A stretch of 64,000 bases of DNA, from contig NC_079886.1 of NCBI RefSeq assembly GCF_029227915.1, positions 14,980,501 through 15,044,500 on the forward strand, written 5' to 3'. Positions 1 through 14,842 of this stretch are shown here, piece after piece. Made by a program: the position numbers and the translations under genes. The stretch is from Hydractinia symbiolongicarpus (lineage: Eukaryota; Cnidaria; Hydrozoa; Anthoathecata; Hydractiniidae). The notes beneath the pieces were generated by a model. The model saw only the letters and a program-made list of their open reading frames with translations, searched no databases and was not told where the DNA came from. The first letter of the stretch is position 1. Every line of letters begins with the position of its first letter.

Positions 1-1340
1 TTTGCGACGCACTGTAACTTGCCAAAACTTCATATGTAGCACTGCTTACCTGTACAAGTGCTCAACCAGGGGTGCAACACCAGGCCTTCCAACCAGTGTT
101 TGCAAATGTGCTCTTGACAACTTCCAAACAAATTTATAAAAAAGACTTTATGAAGGGTTGAGAATGATCAAGCTCTCTTCTTAAAAAGGCCTCTAACTGA
201 AGTTAACCTTGCTCATTTATGGTGTGCAGAAAGTTTGATGCCTTCGTGTACAGGACTTCTTAATACAAATTTAATTAGAAAAAGGAACTCTGCCCATGCT
301 TTTGGTTAGAGCATGTGTTTTTATATTGACCAGTTTTACATCCTCCTTTACATATTTGTTATTATTTCCCTCTGTAGCTGTGAAAAGTCTAATGAAAAGG
401 TTGGATTGGTTCATTTAAATTTATGTACCCGCCCCTAAAATACACAACTAGCTGGATGACCCAGCCTTGAACGGTAATTTGAGAGCCTATGTTCACGTAA
501 ACCTTTTGAATATCCAGCTGGGACTTTTAGTACAGGTATACAGTTTGTTAAAAAAAACAGTGAGGTGCTTATAGTGACACAGCTTTTGAGATGTACAGTA
601 CAAGTACAGAGATGCTTTTCATATCCCAAATAAATTCATGTAAAAGTTCAAAACTTAATGGTGACTGACACCTGTCACTATTTTGCAAATCATATGTCCT
701 TTTCAGTCCTATTCAAAAAGAAAAATAGGCCCTGTAAAATATTAACAGTTAATCTGCGAGTAAACTGTGAGTAAACAATAAGTCCTGTAAATATATTAAT
801 GGTTAATCAAGATTTTTGTTAAATTGCACAGAATACCTGTTATTTTTTAACTAACTTTATAAACTAACTTTATTTAACTAACTCTTTCTCTAACTTCAGT
901 CGACTGTATTTGGCAACTTTCATTCTTTGGCAAAAACTAATTAGCTAAATCCTAAGCTGTATATTAGTAATAATGTTTCCTAATATAAAAAGTTTTAAAC
1001 TTAAAAAAACCCTGAACAAAACAGCATAAATACAGCTAAGCTTAGGCACGTTTATAGTTACAATCTTACAAAAACGATGCCTAAGAACGGTTTTAGACTC
1101 ACTGATTGAAAACAATATATATTCCAGTCTTCTGAATGGCTCGTTTGGTCTTATAATCTAGAGTGATAGGACGTTAACATTGCTATTATCGGCTGAAACA
1201 TGTAAACATGCATGTAAATTTATATTATAAAACGATGAAAGAAAATATATTTGATAACTATACCCAAGAGCGAGCTTCAACGTCTGCCATAATAGAAGTT
1301 TTGAATTTGCTAGCAAATACAATATAATGTCTGTGACTTT
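1..1340. other. AT-rich intergenic DNA
   Basis: No gene is recognised. Short open frames (for example minus strand 435-629, 64 codons) have no motif, and the base composition is ordinary for the flanks. Nothing repeated within the window was noticed here. Confidence 0.6.
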
Positions 1341-1650
1341 TACATGGATAGCCTCGCAAATATCGAGAGATGTATTGTTTATTTTCTGGAGGGGCCATGT
1401 CTTAGATAGGAGTCCTGGAGTACTTAATGCTCATTTCGAGGTATGCAGACTCAATCAGGGTCCACCTCCCTGAAACAACCAACGGCCCATACGGTGTTCT
1501 GTCTCCCCCAGTTCCCTCACATGACTGTGGTTAACCCAGGGCTATGGTAACATTCACTCGCCCATATTGAATCACTGCCAAGCGGAATCAAATCCCAATC
1601 TTCAGCACAAAGTGCAAGAGTTATAGCCATTATACTAGGCTTTTAAAATC
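1341..1650 (-). repeat. tRNA-derived SINE, reference copy
   Basis: Read on the minus strand, the head near 1629-1637 has TAGTATAATGG, a perfect match to the RNA polymerase III A-box consensus. About 40 bp on, at 1584-1594, GATTTGATTCC is a degenerate B box. The body runs to CCATGTAAAA near 1341. A 5'-truncated relative lies at 39788-39967, where it ends in a CTAT microsatellite tail. A pol III head, a dispersed body and a simple-repeat tail are the usual make-up of tRNA-derived SINEs. The body is not assigned to a named family. Confidence 0.7.
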
Positions 1651-2067
1651 GACTGAATGGTAATATTATAAGGAAAAAGTTTTCATAAATACACCAAAAC
1701 AAGTAAAACATCATTGTCAAACACAAGCCATTGCGTATGATTTTAGTTGCTCATTTCGAGGTATGCAGACTCAATCAGGGTCCACCTCCCTGAAACAACC
1801 AACGGCCCATACGGTGTTCTGTCTCCCCCAGTTCCCTCACATGACTGTGGTTAACCCAGGGCTATGGTAACATTCACTCGCCCATATTGAATCACTGCCA
1901 AGCGGAATCAAATCCCAATCTTCAGCAGAAAGTGCAAGAGTTATAGCCATTATACTAGGCTTTTAAAATCGACTGAATGGTAATATTATAAGGAAAAAGT
2001 TTTCATAAATACACCAAAACAAGTAAAACATCATTGTCAAACACAAGCCATTGCGTATGATTTTAGG
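1429..2067. repeat. 320-bp near-perfect tandem duplication
   Basis: Two direct copies start near 1429 and 1749. The only difference I saw is CAGCACAAAG versus CAGCAGAAAG. The unit carries the SINE head and 5' body plus about 100 bp of upstream flank, so its ends do not match the SINE ends. It is therefore a later local duplication and not a second insertion. The second copy lacks the SINE 3' part. Confidence 0.85.
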
Positions 2068-5329
<3,262 letters not shown>

Positions 5330-5330
<1 letters not shown>

Positions 5331-5990
5331 CATTCCTACGGTTTTTTCTTTATTCTTAGCGTTACATAAGCTATGTATACCATCAGCTAGCTTTGAATAT
5401 CATGATATAATTAGCTGACTTATTAAAAGCAAACATGAATATATCCTGTATTCGCTAATGTTTTATTAAATCGTTCGACAATACCTTGACTTCTATGTTG
5501 GCTAGGATCACCACGTTGTATTACACATTATGCTTGTTTATAAGTTTGGTAAAACATCACCAAAAAACTCTTTGCCAGCATCACAAATCAATGTTTGTGG
5601 GAATTTTAATTCGGTATTAACATATATCCAATCAAAGACTTCAGAAGTTTCTTTCAAGCTTTTACTGGTTAGTTAATATGCTGATTTATACCTACTAGCT
5701 ACATCTACAACACAGAGCATACTTTTCTTTTGTACTTATCATGTGGAAGATACAAGATATCTACCTGATGTATATCATTGGGTGTAGCATAATAGAATAT
5801 GAGGAATTAGGCCTCGAAAAATACTTTGGTGCTGGTAGATATATTTGATAAAGGATGTTTCAGTAGCCATTTTTCTGCTTCTTCATTAGTTGTACCAGCT
5901 TTGTTAGCTAACTTACTTATAGCACTTTTAATTTTCCAATAGCCACTATCAGAGTAGTAAATCTAATTGAATTCATCATCCATTCTTATA
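5330..5990 (-). pseudogene. Retroviral-type integrase, element A, broken
   Basis: Minus-strand remains of a DDE integrase like those of Polintons and retroelements. In order: an N-terminal region with EEAEKWLLKHPL (near 5880); the first catalytic Asp in IHQVDILYLPHDK (near 5760); the second in CDAGKEFFGDVL (near 5580); the catalytic Glu in QGIVERFNKTLA (near 5480). Several frameshifts and stops separate these blocks, so it is inactive. Its place beside the F1/F2 genes makes it the likely integrase of element A. An unrelated retroelement integrase is a weaker alternative. No zinc-binding H2C2 finger was recovered. Confidence 0.75.
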
Positions 5991-6029
5991 ATATAAGGAG
6001 TTAAAAACATAGAGCAATTCATGGCAAAC

Positions 6030-6500
6030 ACTACTTTTTTTCTATCACGTTTTTTAAATTTTGTATTTCATCCATAATTGTTTTTTGATTATTTTCTTCG
6101 ATAGTTGATTTCATTTTATGGTCTCGGTTTCCAATGCCATTAATTACTTCAAGATACAGTAATTTATTACTTCAAGACCCTGGAGTTTGTTAAATTCATT
6201 TGAATCGATGACAAAACCATCAGTTATTGATTTACTGATAAGTAGTTCAAATTTACCAATAGAAGTGATCAACTTGTCTAATAGCCCAACAGTTTTAGCA
6301 ATGTTCTTGTTATACCTTTTGGAATAAAATGTTAATACAGATGATACCGCAGCTGCTACAGTGGCAACACCTGTCAGGGCAGCCCCAAGAGGTATGCCAA
6401 CAGCAGTAAAACTACTACCAACACCAGATACTCCTGTTAGTATGGAAACTACTGATGCTGAAGTAGATACATTGCTTAATCTTTCAAAGTGGGTATTACG
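6030..6500 (-). pseudogene. F1 family membrane/coil protein, element A copy
   Basis: A hydrophobic, Gly/Ala/Val-rich hairpin of two likely membrane helices (VVSILTGVSGVGSS to LTGVATVAAAVSSVLT) is followed by a charged helix with LLDKLITSIGKFELLISKSI and a DG-x-ID-x-x-EF motif. The coiled-coil tail continues in another frame (near 6110-6030, ending in a run of lysines), so a frameshift near 6160 breaks it. It matches the intact F1 gene of element B at 37607-38215: the same hydrophobic block, then KLN-x-I-x-DLISKA. The frame upstream of 6500 is only a shadow of the opposite-strand F2 fragment. Function unknown; a virion membrane protein would fit. Confidence 0.65.
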
Positions 6501-6863
6501 GCAGGGTATTACAATAGTATCAGTTCTGACAGCATTCGGTCTGAGCATCGGTGTGCTGGTAAAAGCATTAATACCAGGTGGTGGATCATCAACAGCAGCC
6601 TCATCAGGTGGTTCTTCATCGGAAGATGCTGGTAGCCATGTGTCTGGATGGATAAAGAACAAATGGAAAGCACTTGCCGGCCTATTGGTAAATTAGCACA
6701 AAAACCAGCAGCAGCAATACCTGGAATTATAGGATCAGTAGTCACATGGTTACTAAATAGAGCAAAAGATGTCATTAGATGGCTATCACAAAATATATGG
6801 GCACTTATTACAGGCATAGGTGTTTTATTCTATACATACTTCATGACAAGGAAGAACAAATAA
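6500..6863 (+). pseudogene. F2 family C-terminal fragment (extra copy), element A
   Basis: This is only the last third of an F2 protein: QGITIVSVLTAFGLSIGVLV, a PGGGSS hinge, then a frameshift near 6690 leading to AAAIPGIIGSVVTWLLNRA and a final membrane helix ending FMTRKNK. The first 25 or so codons nearly repeat those at 7844 onward in the next gene, so it is a paralogous duplicate joined abruptly to the F1 gene at about 6500. It has two or three likely membrane segments. It is truncated and frameshifted. Confidence 0.7.
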
Positions 6864-6977
6864 TTATATATTTTCACAACCACATGTATGTAGAACATAA
6901 ATGATAGAAGTTACAATAATACAAGAACATTTGATGAAGACGACATAATACACATAGATGAGATAAATGATGAGGCC

Positions 6978-8090
6978 ATGGAAAAGACAGATTTAATTAC
7001 ACAAATAGAAGAAATGCAACAACAGGGAGATATGCATGAGGTGAAGGAAATGAAGAACAGAATTGCTAGGATAGACAGGAATAGAGAAAATGAGAAAGTC
7101 AAAGTGTCCAAAACAGTGGTAATGCTATTGAAACGAGAATATAGACAAACCAAACTACATCCAAATGATGATGCAATTAAGGATGCCACCAAAAAATTGT
7201 ACAATAGAATTAGAATTACAGAAAATGGTATTCTGTTTGATAAAGGAGAAGGTGTGCAACTGTCATTATTAGAAAATGGTAAATGGAGAATACATACAGA
7301 TTATGGAAAAGTATTGGGCAAAGAGTTTATGGATGAAATGGATTTTGACACATCTATGGATTCAGTAAAAGAAACATCGAATACATTTAGGGAATTACAA
7401 AAGAAATTAAACAGGTTGGATATATTGAGATTTATGTGTGATAAAAGAACTGCCAAGGAAACTACTAAAATGATAGATACCACTAAAAAGAATGTATATG
7501 TGTGGAGTTCTAGTACCAATGGGTGAACTCAAGGGTTTGGATGAATCAGTGACAACATATAGGGGACAAATTGGACTGACTACTAAGAAGTTAATGGAAT
7601 ACGAGGGATTGCTGGCTGATGCAAAAACAAAACTACAGGAGCTTGGGGATAGCACTGAAGGAAGGAAAGAAATAGAGGCTGAAATACAGAAACTAAATGA
7701 TACAATAATTGCCCATAATCAAGAGCCTGGTATTCTTGAGGGTGAATTCAAGAGTCAAATATCACAAATTAAGGATTCAATATCCCATTTTCTTGATAAA
7801 TGAGAAAGTACATTAGCTGAAAGAATCAAAAATCTATTCAGTGAGCAGGGTATTACAATAGTATCAGTTCTAACAGCATTCGGTATGATCATAGGTGTGT
7901 TAGTAGAAGCATTATTACCAGGAGGTGGAAAAACAACAAAGGAAGCTACTAAAAGTACAAAGAAGGATGGTATAAATGAATGGATAAGAAAAAATTAAAA
8001 GCGCTTGCTAGTCTATTGCGTAAATTAGCCAGTAAATCAAAAACATTGCCAGGTATTTTAGGATACGTGATGTCATGGATAGTAAATTGA
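6978..8090 (+). pseudogene. F2 family coiled-coil/membrane protein, nearly full length, element A
   Basis: Starts at ATG 6978 with a charged coiled region (EKTDLITQIEEMQQQ), a central mixed domain (HPNDDAIKDATKKLYNRIRI), a second coiled segment after a frameshift near 7500, an in-frame TGA at 7801, then QGITIVSVLTAFGMIIGVLV, a PGGG hinge, a Lys-rich helix and a hydrophobic end (PGILGYVMSWIVN). The final membrane segment of the family is missing. About 370 codons in all. It converges on the F3 gene exactly as in element B. A coiled-coil stalk with C-terminal membrane helices fits a virion or membrane protein; no enzyme motif is seen. Confidence 0.7.
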
Positions 8091-8338
8091 AAACACAGTG
8101 TTATAGTTATTATTAAGGCTATTTTCTCCTCCTCATGAGTTATTTCATTTGTAATTACTTCTGATTTTGTTTTATCAGTAGCCTTCTTCTTTGGAATTGT
8201 AGGATCTGTCATCTTTGGTGGTATAGGATCTGGTTTCGTTTCTGTATTTACTTTAAGATTAGTACCTAAACCAAAAGCTGTTTTAGATACTAGAATTTCA
8301 TTATTATAATTATTAACTTTGCCTATCCTAAGGTTCAA
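8090..8338 (-). pseudogene. F3 family NLRIG stalk protein, element A copy
   Basis: Begins NLRIGKVNNYNNEILVS, matching NLRIGEIVGYNKNILIA of the element B gene. The start codon is now TTG where B has ATG. A Pro/Thr/Lys-rich stalk (PDPIPPKMTDPTIPKKK) leads to a short hydrophobic stretch (IALIITITLC); the frame after that does not match the family and runs into the convergent F2 gene. The F4 stop (TGA) overlaps this start, as in element B. Inferred single-pass membrane-anchored stalk protein, decayed. Confidence 0.7.
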
Positions 8339-9117
8339 TCACTTGATAACATATACACATTCTCACCAACAACATAATCGACTTTACTTTTAGCATAATG
8401 TAGTGTATCCTGAAACCTTTTGATGTCCTCCACTATATCCACAAGTCTATTAATAATGTTTTCAAAGTTGTTTAGAAATACCTGTTGACAATCTAATGCA
8501 GGACCTGAATTACCAAGAATACTAGATCTTGTAGATGTGTGGAAAGTTAGTAGTAGGTATGAATAGGCTCTCACGAATACACTAAGCTTCTGTGCACCAA
8601 TAGTTGAAAGAACTCTCGAATGTTATATAATCCTTCTACAGAAACTGTTTGAATCATAATATGCATCATAATATGTTATATTCAGGTTGTTTACTTTGAT
8701 ATAAACTAAAATAGTTTTTATTCCTCCAGTTATTATAATTTTTATCAACAATATATATGCTCTACCCATTTGCAGACATTTATCCCTTGTAAAAGTATTA
8801 TTACTAGCAGAAAATCCTTGGTGATATGGTAGATAGACTTCCCGTATGTTGAATATATGTCTAATGTGATAATAAACATTGAATCTGTATATGCTTTTAG
8901 CCAAAGGATGGTCTGAATTCAAATGTTCAGGTGATATTCCACATACGCTTGTTGAGAGAAATACTGCAAAAGTTAATTGAGTCTGCCATATTCTGAATGG
9001 CTTGGTTTTCCAATTTGGTATGCAACCTGTTTTTGGAAAAAAAGAAAAGAACAACAAAATGAAAAGGAAAACACCTGATGACTCATCAGTAGATACCAGT
9101 GCAACTGTTTCGGACAA
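8335..9117 (-). pseudogene. F4 family helical protein, element A copy
   Basis: Upstream part (minus 9117-8623) holds WQTQLTFAVFLSTSVCGIS and FNVYYHIRHIFNIREVYLPY. The downstream part (8574-8335) holds VRAYSYLLLTF and RFQDTLHYAKSKVDYVV. Both blocks align with the element B protein (FLVNYHMRRILARMKVPMPY and KFQKVLQYARTPVNFTV). The middle is scrambled by frameshifts. Function unknown. It lies next to F3 in both elements with the stop/start overlap kept, so the two were probably expressed together. Confidence 0.7.
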
Positions 9118-9700
9118 TTATTTCTAAACAGTTTCAATTGCACTGGATGCCCAGCAGGAGTAGCTAATTTCCACCGTCATAGGTGTGTTTGTTGTTGGTA
9201 TATTTAATGACAATTGTCACAAGTCAAAAGGGATTTGGTGGTTTGTACCATAAGTCGGGTTTCAAAGACCAGCTACGAAACGATTTGTAATATAAAATGT
9301 CCAGCATAATGTGTCATTAGTATAAACAATAGTATAAAAGTATAAATAATAATATAAATGAGATAGCAAGCCTGACCTGCAGCGTGAACGTCCAGCATTA
9401 AGTGAGTATTGAAATAAATAAGAAACTGTCACAGACAGCGTATAAAATTAATTAATGTTGCAAATAATAATATGATGGAGGAATAACTGTCCAGCAGGTA
9501 AAAATGGTTTGATTTTGAAGAAACTATATGAATGAGCTAGCCAGGAGCAGACGAAGAATTATGAAACACGGCCTGCCGTGAAATATTTGGGATAGATATG
9601 GTGTGTAAATATCCAAAGACTTTATGGTGTGTGAAAATCCAAAGACTTTATACAGTAAAGTGATAACAATATAGACAAATTCATGTAGCAAAACTATGTT
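9118..9700. other. Non-coding junction between element A and the Penelope-like element
   Basis: No gene recognised. The stretch separates the start of the F4 gene from the 3' part of the Penelope-like reverse transcriptase, so it probably holds the untranslated part or terminal region of that retroelement. I saw no clear direct repeat or ribozyme core. Confidence 0.4.
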
Positions 9701-11165
9701 CTTCCTATTTAGTTATTAATAATTCAATTATTTCTTCACTGTTTTTGTTATATTTATTAAAAACGCTATTGTAGCAACGCATTACTTTAATAATTTGTTT
9801 GGAGATCATGTTTTTATTTCCTCTTTGTTTGATCATTCTATTAAAAAGTATGGAAGCTCGGGAAATAAAGTCTTCGACTAGTAAGCAGCATCTGCCAATT
9901 CGTAAAAATTCGGAAAAGATTGGTCCATAAAAGGTAGATGATGGTATATTTTCCGATTTTTCGATTTCGATTTTCTTTTCCGATCTGGCATGCGTACTAT
10001 ATGGAATGGAAATTTATCTCTTTTGTCAAAGAGTTTCTATATGAAAATGTTGTCTTTTATTTCAATATCTAAATCTAGAAATGTAGCTTTGGTTCAATGA
10101 TGTTCGACTTTCAGGTGTTGTTCTGGAGGGTAAATGGTGTTGTGACATGTTAGGAAATCTTCTCCATTATTTATTGTACACAGATCCTCAATAAATCGTC
10201 CTGTGTTGTTGTATTTATATGCTCTGGGAGAACCCTCAGAGATTAATTTTTGAACAAATTGTTTTTCATAGAAGTACAAGAACAGGTTGGGCCAAAAGGG
10301 GGCAGGGTCAATACCCATGGGGATGCCAATATCTTGATTGCCAATGGTAAAGAAACATTTAGAGATCAAGAATGAAACATGGTCTTTTAGACCCTGTTTG
10401 GTAAAAAATGATTGCTAACGCCTTTGTTTGTCCAATACACGGACGTATTTGAGAACTCCAGTTTGTTTTGCTTTTTACAGTCGAAAACGAAATCAATTAT
10501 CTGTGATAATACATGAATTAAAAGGTTGTGAGGTATGTTGGTATATAGAGTGCTGAAATCAAATGTAGAGATGTTTTTCGCGTTACCTCGTGTATTTATT
10601 TTATCAATTTTATCAATAGTGGGAAAAGAATTTTGAACAACCCAAAATTTATCAAACTGAGAATAAAAATAGCTTTTTTATGAAAGCTTTCAACTTGAGC
10701 AAATATCAATTTAAATACCCTAGAAATTACATTAGTCAGAGGTTTCTTGCTACAGTGCTTGGAGGCTACAATAAAATGGAATGATGTAGGTGTTTTGTGC
10801 ATCTTAGGAAGCCAATACATTATGGGTTAGTGTACGTTGCTCATCCGTTACATCAAGACCGACTTTTTTACATTGTTTGACATTCTCATTGATGATGTTC
10901 TCCTTAATACCATTAACCTGGAAGTATGTGTCACTGTATGTATCCTTATGTACCCCTATTTCAGTTAGTAGACGTGATACGTAGAACTTTTTGCATGTAA
11001 AGGCAAAAGTTATTAGCGGCCTTATCTATTGGAACAATTACATAGTGTTGCTGTAGATTTTTAAGGTAAGATAACACCTCAGGGTCTTGAAGGACAGGAT
11101 ATGTTTTCATTGGATGATATTTATTTTTAAGAAGTTCAATTTTTTGTTTGACTGCTGTTAACATG
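9700..11165 (-). pseudogene. Penelope-like element reverse transcriptase, broken
   Basis: Reading leftward from 11165: VIPIDKAANNF (near 11030), YWLPKMHKTPTSFHFIVASK (near 10800), PMGIDPAPFWPNLFLYFYEK (near 10310), and the active-site block GRFIEDLCTINNG (near 10190), where families of this type usually have R-F-I-D-D. A C-terminal tail (SRASILFNRMI) is readable near 9850. These blocks and their order are those of Penelope-like RTs. No GIY-YIG endonuclease was identified. Frameshifts and stops break the gene, and the first active-site Asp reads Glu. It lies between the F4 and F5 genes of element A and so interrupts it. Confidence 0.8.
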
Positions 11166-11226
11166 CTTTCTTTCTATGCACTGAAATTAGATGCTTCCTT
11201 TTTTTGTCTTTTTAGCCATTTTATCT

Positions 11227-11586
11227 ATGCAGGAATCAAGGGCAGTTTTACTTTCAGTTTACACGTTTTACAATATTGAAGAAAACGAGACGATTTATCT
11301 AACAAATGGTAGACAAATTAATGTTAAAAAAAGGTTCTATAGTATAATTGATATTGTAAAATATATCACCAATAGTATAAATTATAGTACATTAACTGGA
11401 AAATCTATAACTGGAGGAGGCATAAAAACGTTTGATTACTATCTTCACAACATATTAGGATTAAAAAATAATAATTACATTGATCTGCTGTTGTCTAAAA
11501 AATCATTTACTTTCTCTACCGATGCTCTTTCTACACCAGATAACCTTCATAATGGGATTCCATCTAATACCCTTCATACTGGATAA
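11227..11586 (+). pseudogene. F5 family structural-type protein, N-terminal half, element A
   Basis: ATG at 11227 opens a beta-strand-like sequence (SRAVLLSVYTFYNIEE, INVKKRFYSIIDIVKYI) followed by DYYLHNILGLKN. The element B protein has the same layout (SRIALKSI, RIEILSGLYRMEDIVTIV, LQELLGLPYD). Similarity is modest but position and strand agree. The matching C-terminal half lies at 14101-14280, so a 2.5-kb insertion has split the gene. The family looks like small beta-rich capsid accessory proteins (penton or fibre type); that role is inferred. Confidence 0.5.
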
Positions 11587-11589
11587 AAG

Positions 11590-14100
11590 ATGTTTCATTT
11601 GGTGATACAATAATATTCGAGCCAGGTAATATTCAATACAAAACTATGAGAAATGGCATCAGACCTAGTCAGGAATGGCCTCCACACATGCCTGAATTAA
11701 TTATGGCATGCTATCTTCCGCTCACTTCAGCTTAGCTGTAATCTCAGAAAGATTTTCAATCTAAGTTTTCAGCCTCTTAACTTGGCTCAAAATTCAGTAC
11801 TTGGAAGAGATTCAAGATAATAGCAAGGAATCTATCACAAAGCTTTGCGATATTTTTGATGTGCCTTTGGCAGCGGCAGGGTTTGGGGGGAAAAAAAGTA
11901 TTTCTGGAATGAAAATCTCTGCAAATTTGTATTCAATCTTTTTATAAAAATATTGGGTCTGCAGCTGTCTGGTAAAAAATTATTCTTATACAAAAAAAAA
12001 GACATTTTGAAGTTGGCAGAACACGTTATCTGTTTGGCGTCATCAAATAGTTCAGTGGAACGTGTTTTCAGTATATTAATGACATTTTTGTCTGTTCGCT
12101 GTCTCAGTATGAGTCATGAAGTCATGGAAGATTGTATAATTATCGCCGGAAACCATCAAGCCTGGATGAAAGAAGAAAAAGAAAGCTTGATTAAGGATGC
12201 CGTCTCTAAATATATGGAAAAGCAACGAACAGTTCGCTTTGAAAATGTGTCACATAATCTTTCCAGGAATTTGTTTTTCTAAGAATTCTTACTATAACAA
12301 GATTACTATAACGCTAGCATGGTTGACTTTCAGAGAAAAATAAAATAAATAAAAGATAAAAGAATCTTTGGTAATAACAGAATATTATTTTAATTAATGA
12401 TTTTTATCATTCATCATTAGCAGTGTATATCATTATCATCACTATTAGCAGCCGTTTAACATTGCGTAGTTTAATTTACATAAAATATTGTTTGTTCCAC
12501 AAGTAGTTACAAACTTTAATTATTGACTTTATCTAAAAAATTTTCTATACGGGTTGAAATTCCCGGCTGTAAACATTGCTGAAACTTGATCTACATTTGT
12601 TCGGCACGCCAAAATAGTAATCCCTGTGCGATGTACAGGACAAAGGAATTGTGTTATTACTTTACAGCCGTAACACTTAGTTGTGCTAAACTGGAATCTC
12701 ACAATCTGATTTAAGGCTACATAACAGGGAATGCCACGAAGAAAAAAACATGCGTACTACACATCGCACGCGTAAATCTATTTTAGAAAATTTGCGCGTG
12801 CGTTTTTTCGATTTTTTTCCTGGTTTATTTCACTCTTATCAGTCCCGTGAGTGTTATTTAAGTGGTGCTATAAAATGGTAAAAATGGGAGTCATTTTTTA
12901 TTTATTGAGGTTTCAAGTTTTGTTTGTTAGATTTTGGGAGACGGCTTGTTTGGAATAGTTTAAAGTTGTTTTTAAATTTAAAGTTGTTCTTTAGATTTTT
13001 AAAAGTAAAACAAGTATGTTATGTTCTTTTATACAGTTAGGAATTTTAAAATAAAATGTTCAACATACATTTAATTTCACACAGGCAGAAAAAAAACACA
13101 TTTAATTTAAACACGGGAAAAAAAACACGGCGTTTAATTAACGTTTTTATAAAAATTTAATTTAACCACAAGTGGTTATTAACTGTTTTTAATGATACAG
13201 TTGAAGCTGTCGATGTAAAACGATTGATTTCTGGAATACAGTTTTTAATAGTTAAATGCCTAAAGCATAGCCTTAAAAGCCGACATTAACTACGCTGTAG
13301 AAAATCAACTTTTATAATTCCTTCGTTAATTTTTTTTATTTTGCAAGAGTAAAGAGCGTAATTAGCGCGTGCGATGAATCGCACGCCTGAATAGCTGTTG
13401 CATGTGTGTGGGCGCGTGTGATCGCATGCGTCTCATGGAAATCCCTGCATAATAATGTAAACAAATTCTCACTCACGAACGCTTGTTATAAAAATATATA
13501 TCGAGAACATTTATGCCAATCAAAATAAAGATGGCACAGCAACGACATGTTTTTAATTCAGCATTTAAAATGATAGGCGGTCACTGACTGCAGAACTTTC
13601 ACATTTGACATCTGAATAGAAAATCAATCAGTTAAATTGATCAGCAACTGATCGTGCTTTTCGTAAGTAAAGAGACTCTCGAAATTTAAGCCCTGAAAAG
13701 TTGTTTATACAGCAAAAATCACCTAACTACAAAAAACTCAAAGCATAAAAACAATCAATATTTGCATCAACTTTGACTAGATCATTGAATACAATTTTAT
13801 TTCACTTGTAGGTAAATTAAATTATTGTAAATTGCTAAATTATGAATTTATGTAACACACAGTTTCTTCTGCCCGTGGTTTAATTAAATATTCCTTATTT
13901 TTATTATTTCTTTTTGCATTAAAGCAAATGTTTTTTTTATTTATTACAGATTGCTGGTAAAAGAGAAAATCATTGATAGTTAATATTATTGAATAAACTT
14001 GAAACATACTTTTTGATTTCGTTTTAAAATTAGGGGGTAGGAACTTTTGTAACTGCACGCCTGTTCTGTCGTTTTGCACTCTCCAACATAACTCCATCAC
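11590..14100. mobile_element. Inserted segment carrying a hAT-like transposase remnant
   Basis: This 2.5-kb block sits between the two halves of the F5 gene. Only its left third is readable as protein (to 12282). The rest is AT-rich, with a palindrome GCGTGCGAT/ATCGCACGC at 13367-13386 and no gene seen. The exact ends and target duplication could not be fixed, so it may be more than one insertion. Confidence 0.45.
11760..12282 (+). pseudogene. hAT-family transposase C-terminal (dimerisation) fragment
   Basis: ILKLAEHVICLASSNSSVERVFS is the hAT dimerisation block, whose core is S-x-x-x-S-V-E-R-x-F-S. It is followed by a charged helical tail to a stop at 12282. Upstream, in another frame, lies EEIQDNSKESITKLCDIFDV. 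The catalytic DDE core and the BED finger are absent, so this is a dead 3' fragment of a hAT or ZMYM/KIAA1586-like transposase gene. Confidence 0.7.
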
Positions 14101-14280
14101 TAATGTGGGAGAGTGATGTACCGCATGTGGGTGATTTTACTCCTGACCAGGCCTGTGGCATAATAGATTATATTAAAGTTGAGCTACTAGATAATGAAAA
14201 AAATATCATAAACGTTAATTTACCTACATCAGTAGTTCCTCATATTGTCATATTTATATTTTTTTTTTCTATTCTATAAA
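14101..14280 (+). pseudogene. F5 family C-terminal fragment, element A
   Basis: Reads MWESDVPHVGDFTPD and then IIDYIKVELLDNEKNIINVN before a hydrophobic end. The element B protein ends RLDFMLTDVYHHEKNIAFTG, with the same spacing from a P-rich turn. This is taken as the C-terminal half of the gene that begins at 11227. It sits directly upstream of the capsid-like fragment. Confidence 0.45.
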
Positions 14281-14285
14281 TATAT

Positions 14286-14760
14286 ATGTCGACAGGGGAA
14301 AATCTAAAACCTACTAGATCGCTTAGAAAGGCTTTTGAAATTAAAGGGAATAGAAAAAAAAATACTATTATTCAAAATGAGATGCTCAATGTAAGGTTTA
14401 CAAATTTGGATACTAAAGATGTCATAGTTCCAGGAACAAACAAGTTAACTTTTGATAGTACTTTTAATTCAACCGATGATGCTAACAGAACATTATTTAA
14501 AAATATTGGAAGAGCTATTATTAAGAAAAAAGTTATAAAAATCATAGGTAATGAAAACTTAGTATTGATAATAGTGACACACTTGACACATACTATCATC
14601 TATGGATGGCATACGCTAAAAGACAAAATTCTATATTTAAAGGTATTGTTACCACAGGAAGTGGAAAAACTGAAAATGCTATTAAATATCGAATTGGTGT
14701 AGGAGACAAAGCAGCTGATACTGAAGATCAAGTAATAGCTACTGTATTTTATGTGGCGTC
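14286..14760 (+). pseudogene. Capsid-like structural protein, N-terminal fragment, element A
   Basis: ATG 14286 opens TRSLRKAFEIKGNRKKN, then a beta-rich stretch (LNVRFTNLDTKDVIVPGTNK) up to about 14580. A frameshift moves the reading to AYAKRQNSIFKGIVTTGSGK and RIGVGDKAADTEDQVIA (14606-14740), after which the frame is unrelated. From general recognition this resembles the N-terminus of a major-capsid-like protein found in virus-like elements of invertebrate genomes, but I cannot prove a jelly-roll fold by eye. The C-terminal two thirds are missing. Other structural roles are possible. Confidence 0.45.
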
Positions 14761-14842
14761 TGTTTTATCACTCTTAATTACTTTCTTGTATTCGTCAAAT
14801 GTCAGTTCATATGAAAGCATACCTGATGATAGTATAACTTAA

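Noticed and set aside
9073-9087. Hammerhead ribozyme core (CTGATGA) near the Penelope-like element
   Set aside because: CTGATGACTCATCAG is only a short palindrome; the conserved GAAA partner and the three stems could not be formed.
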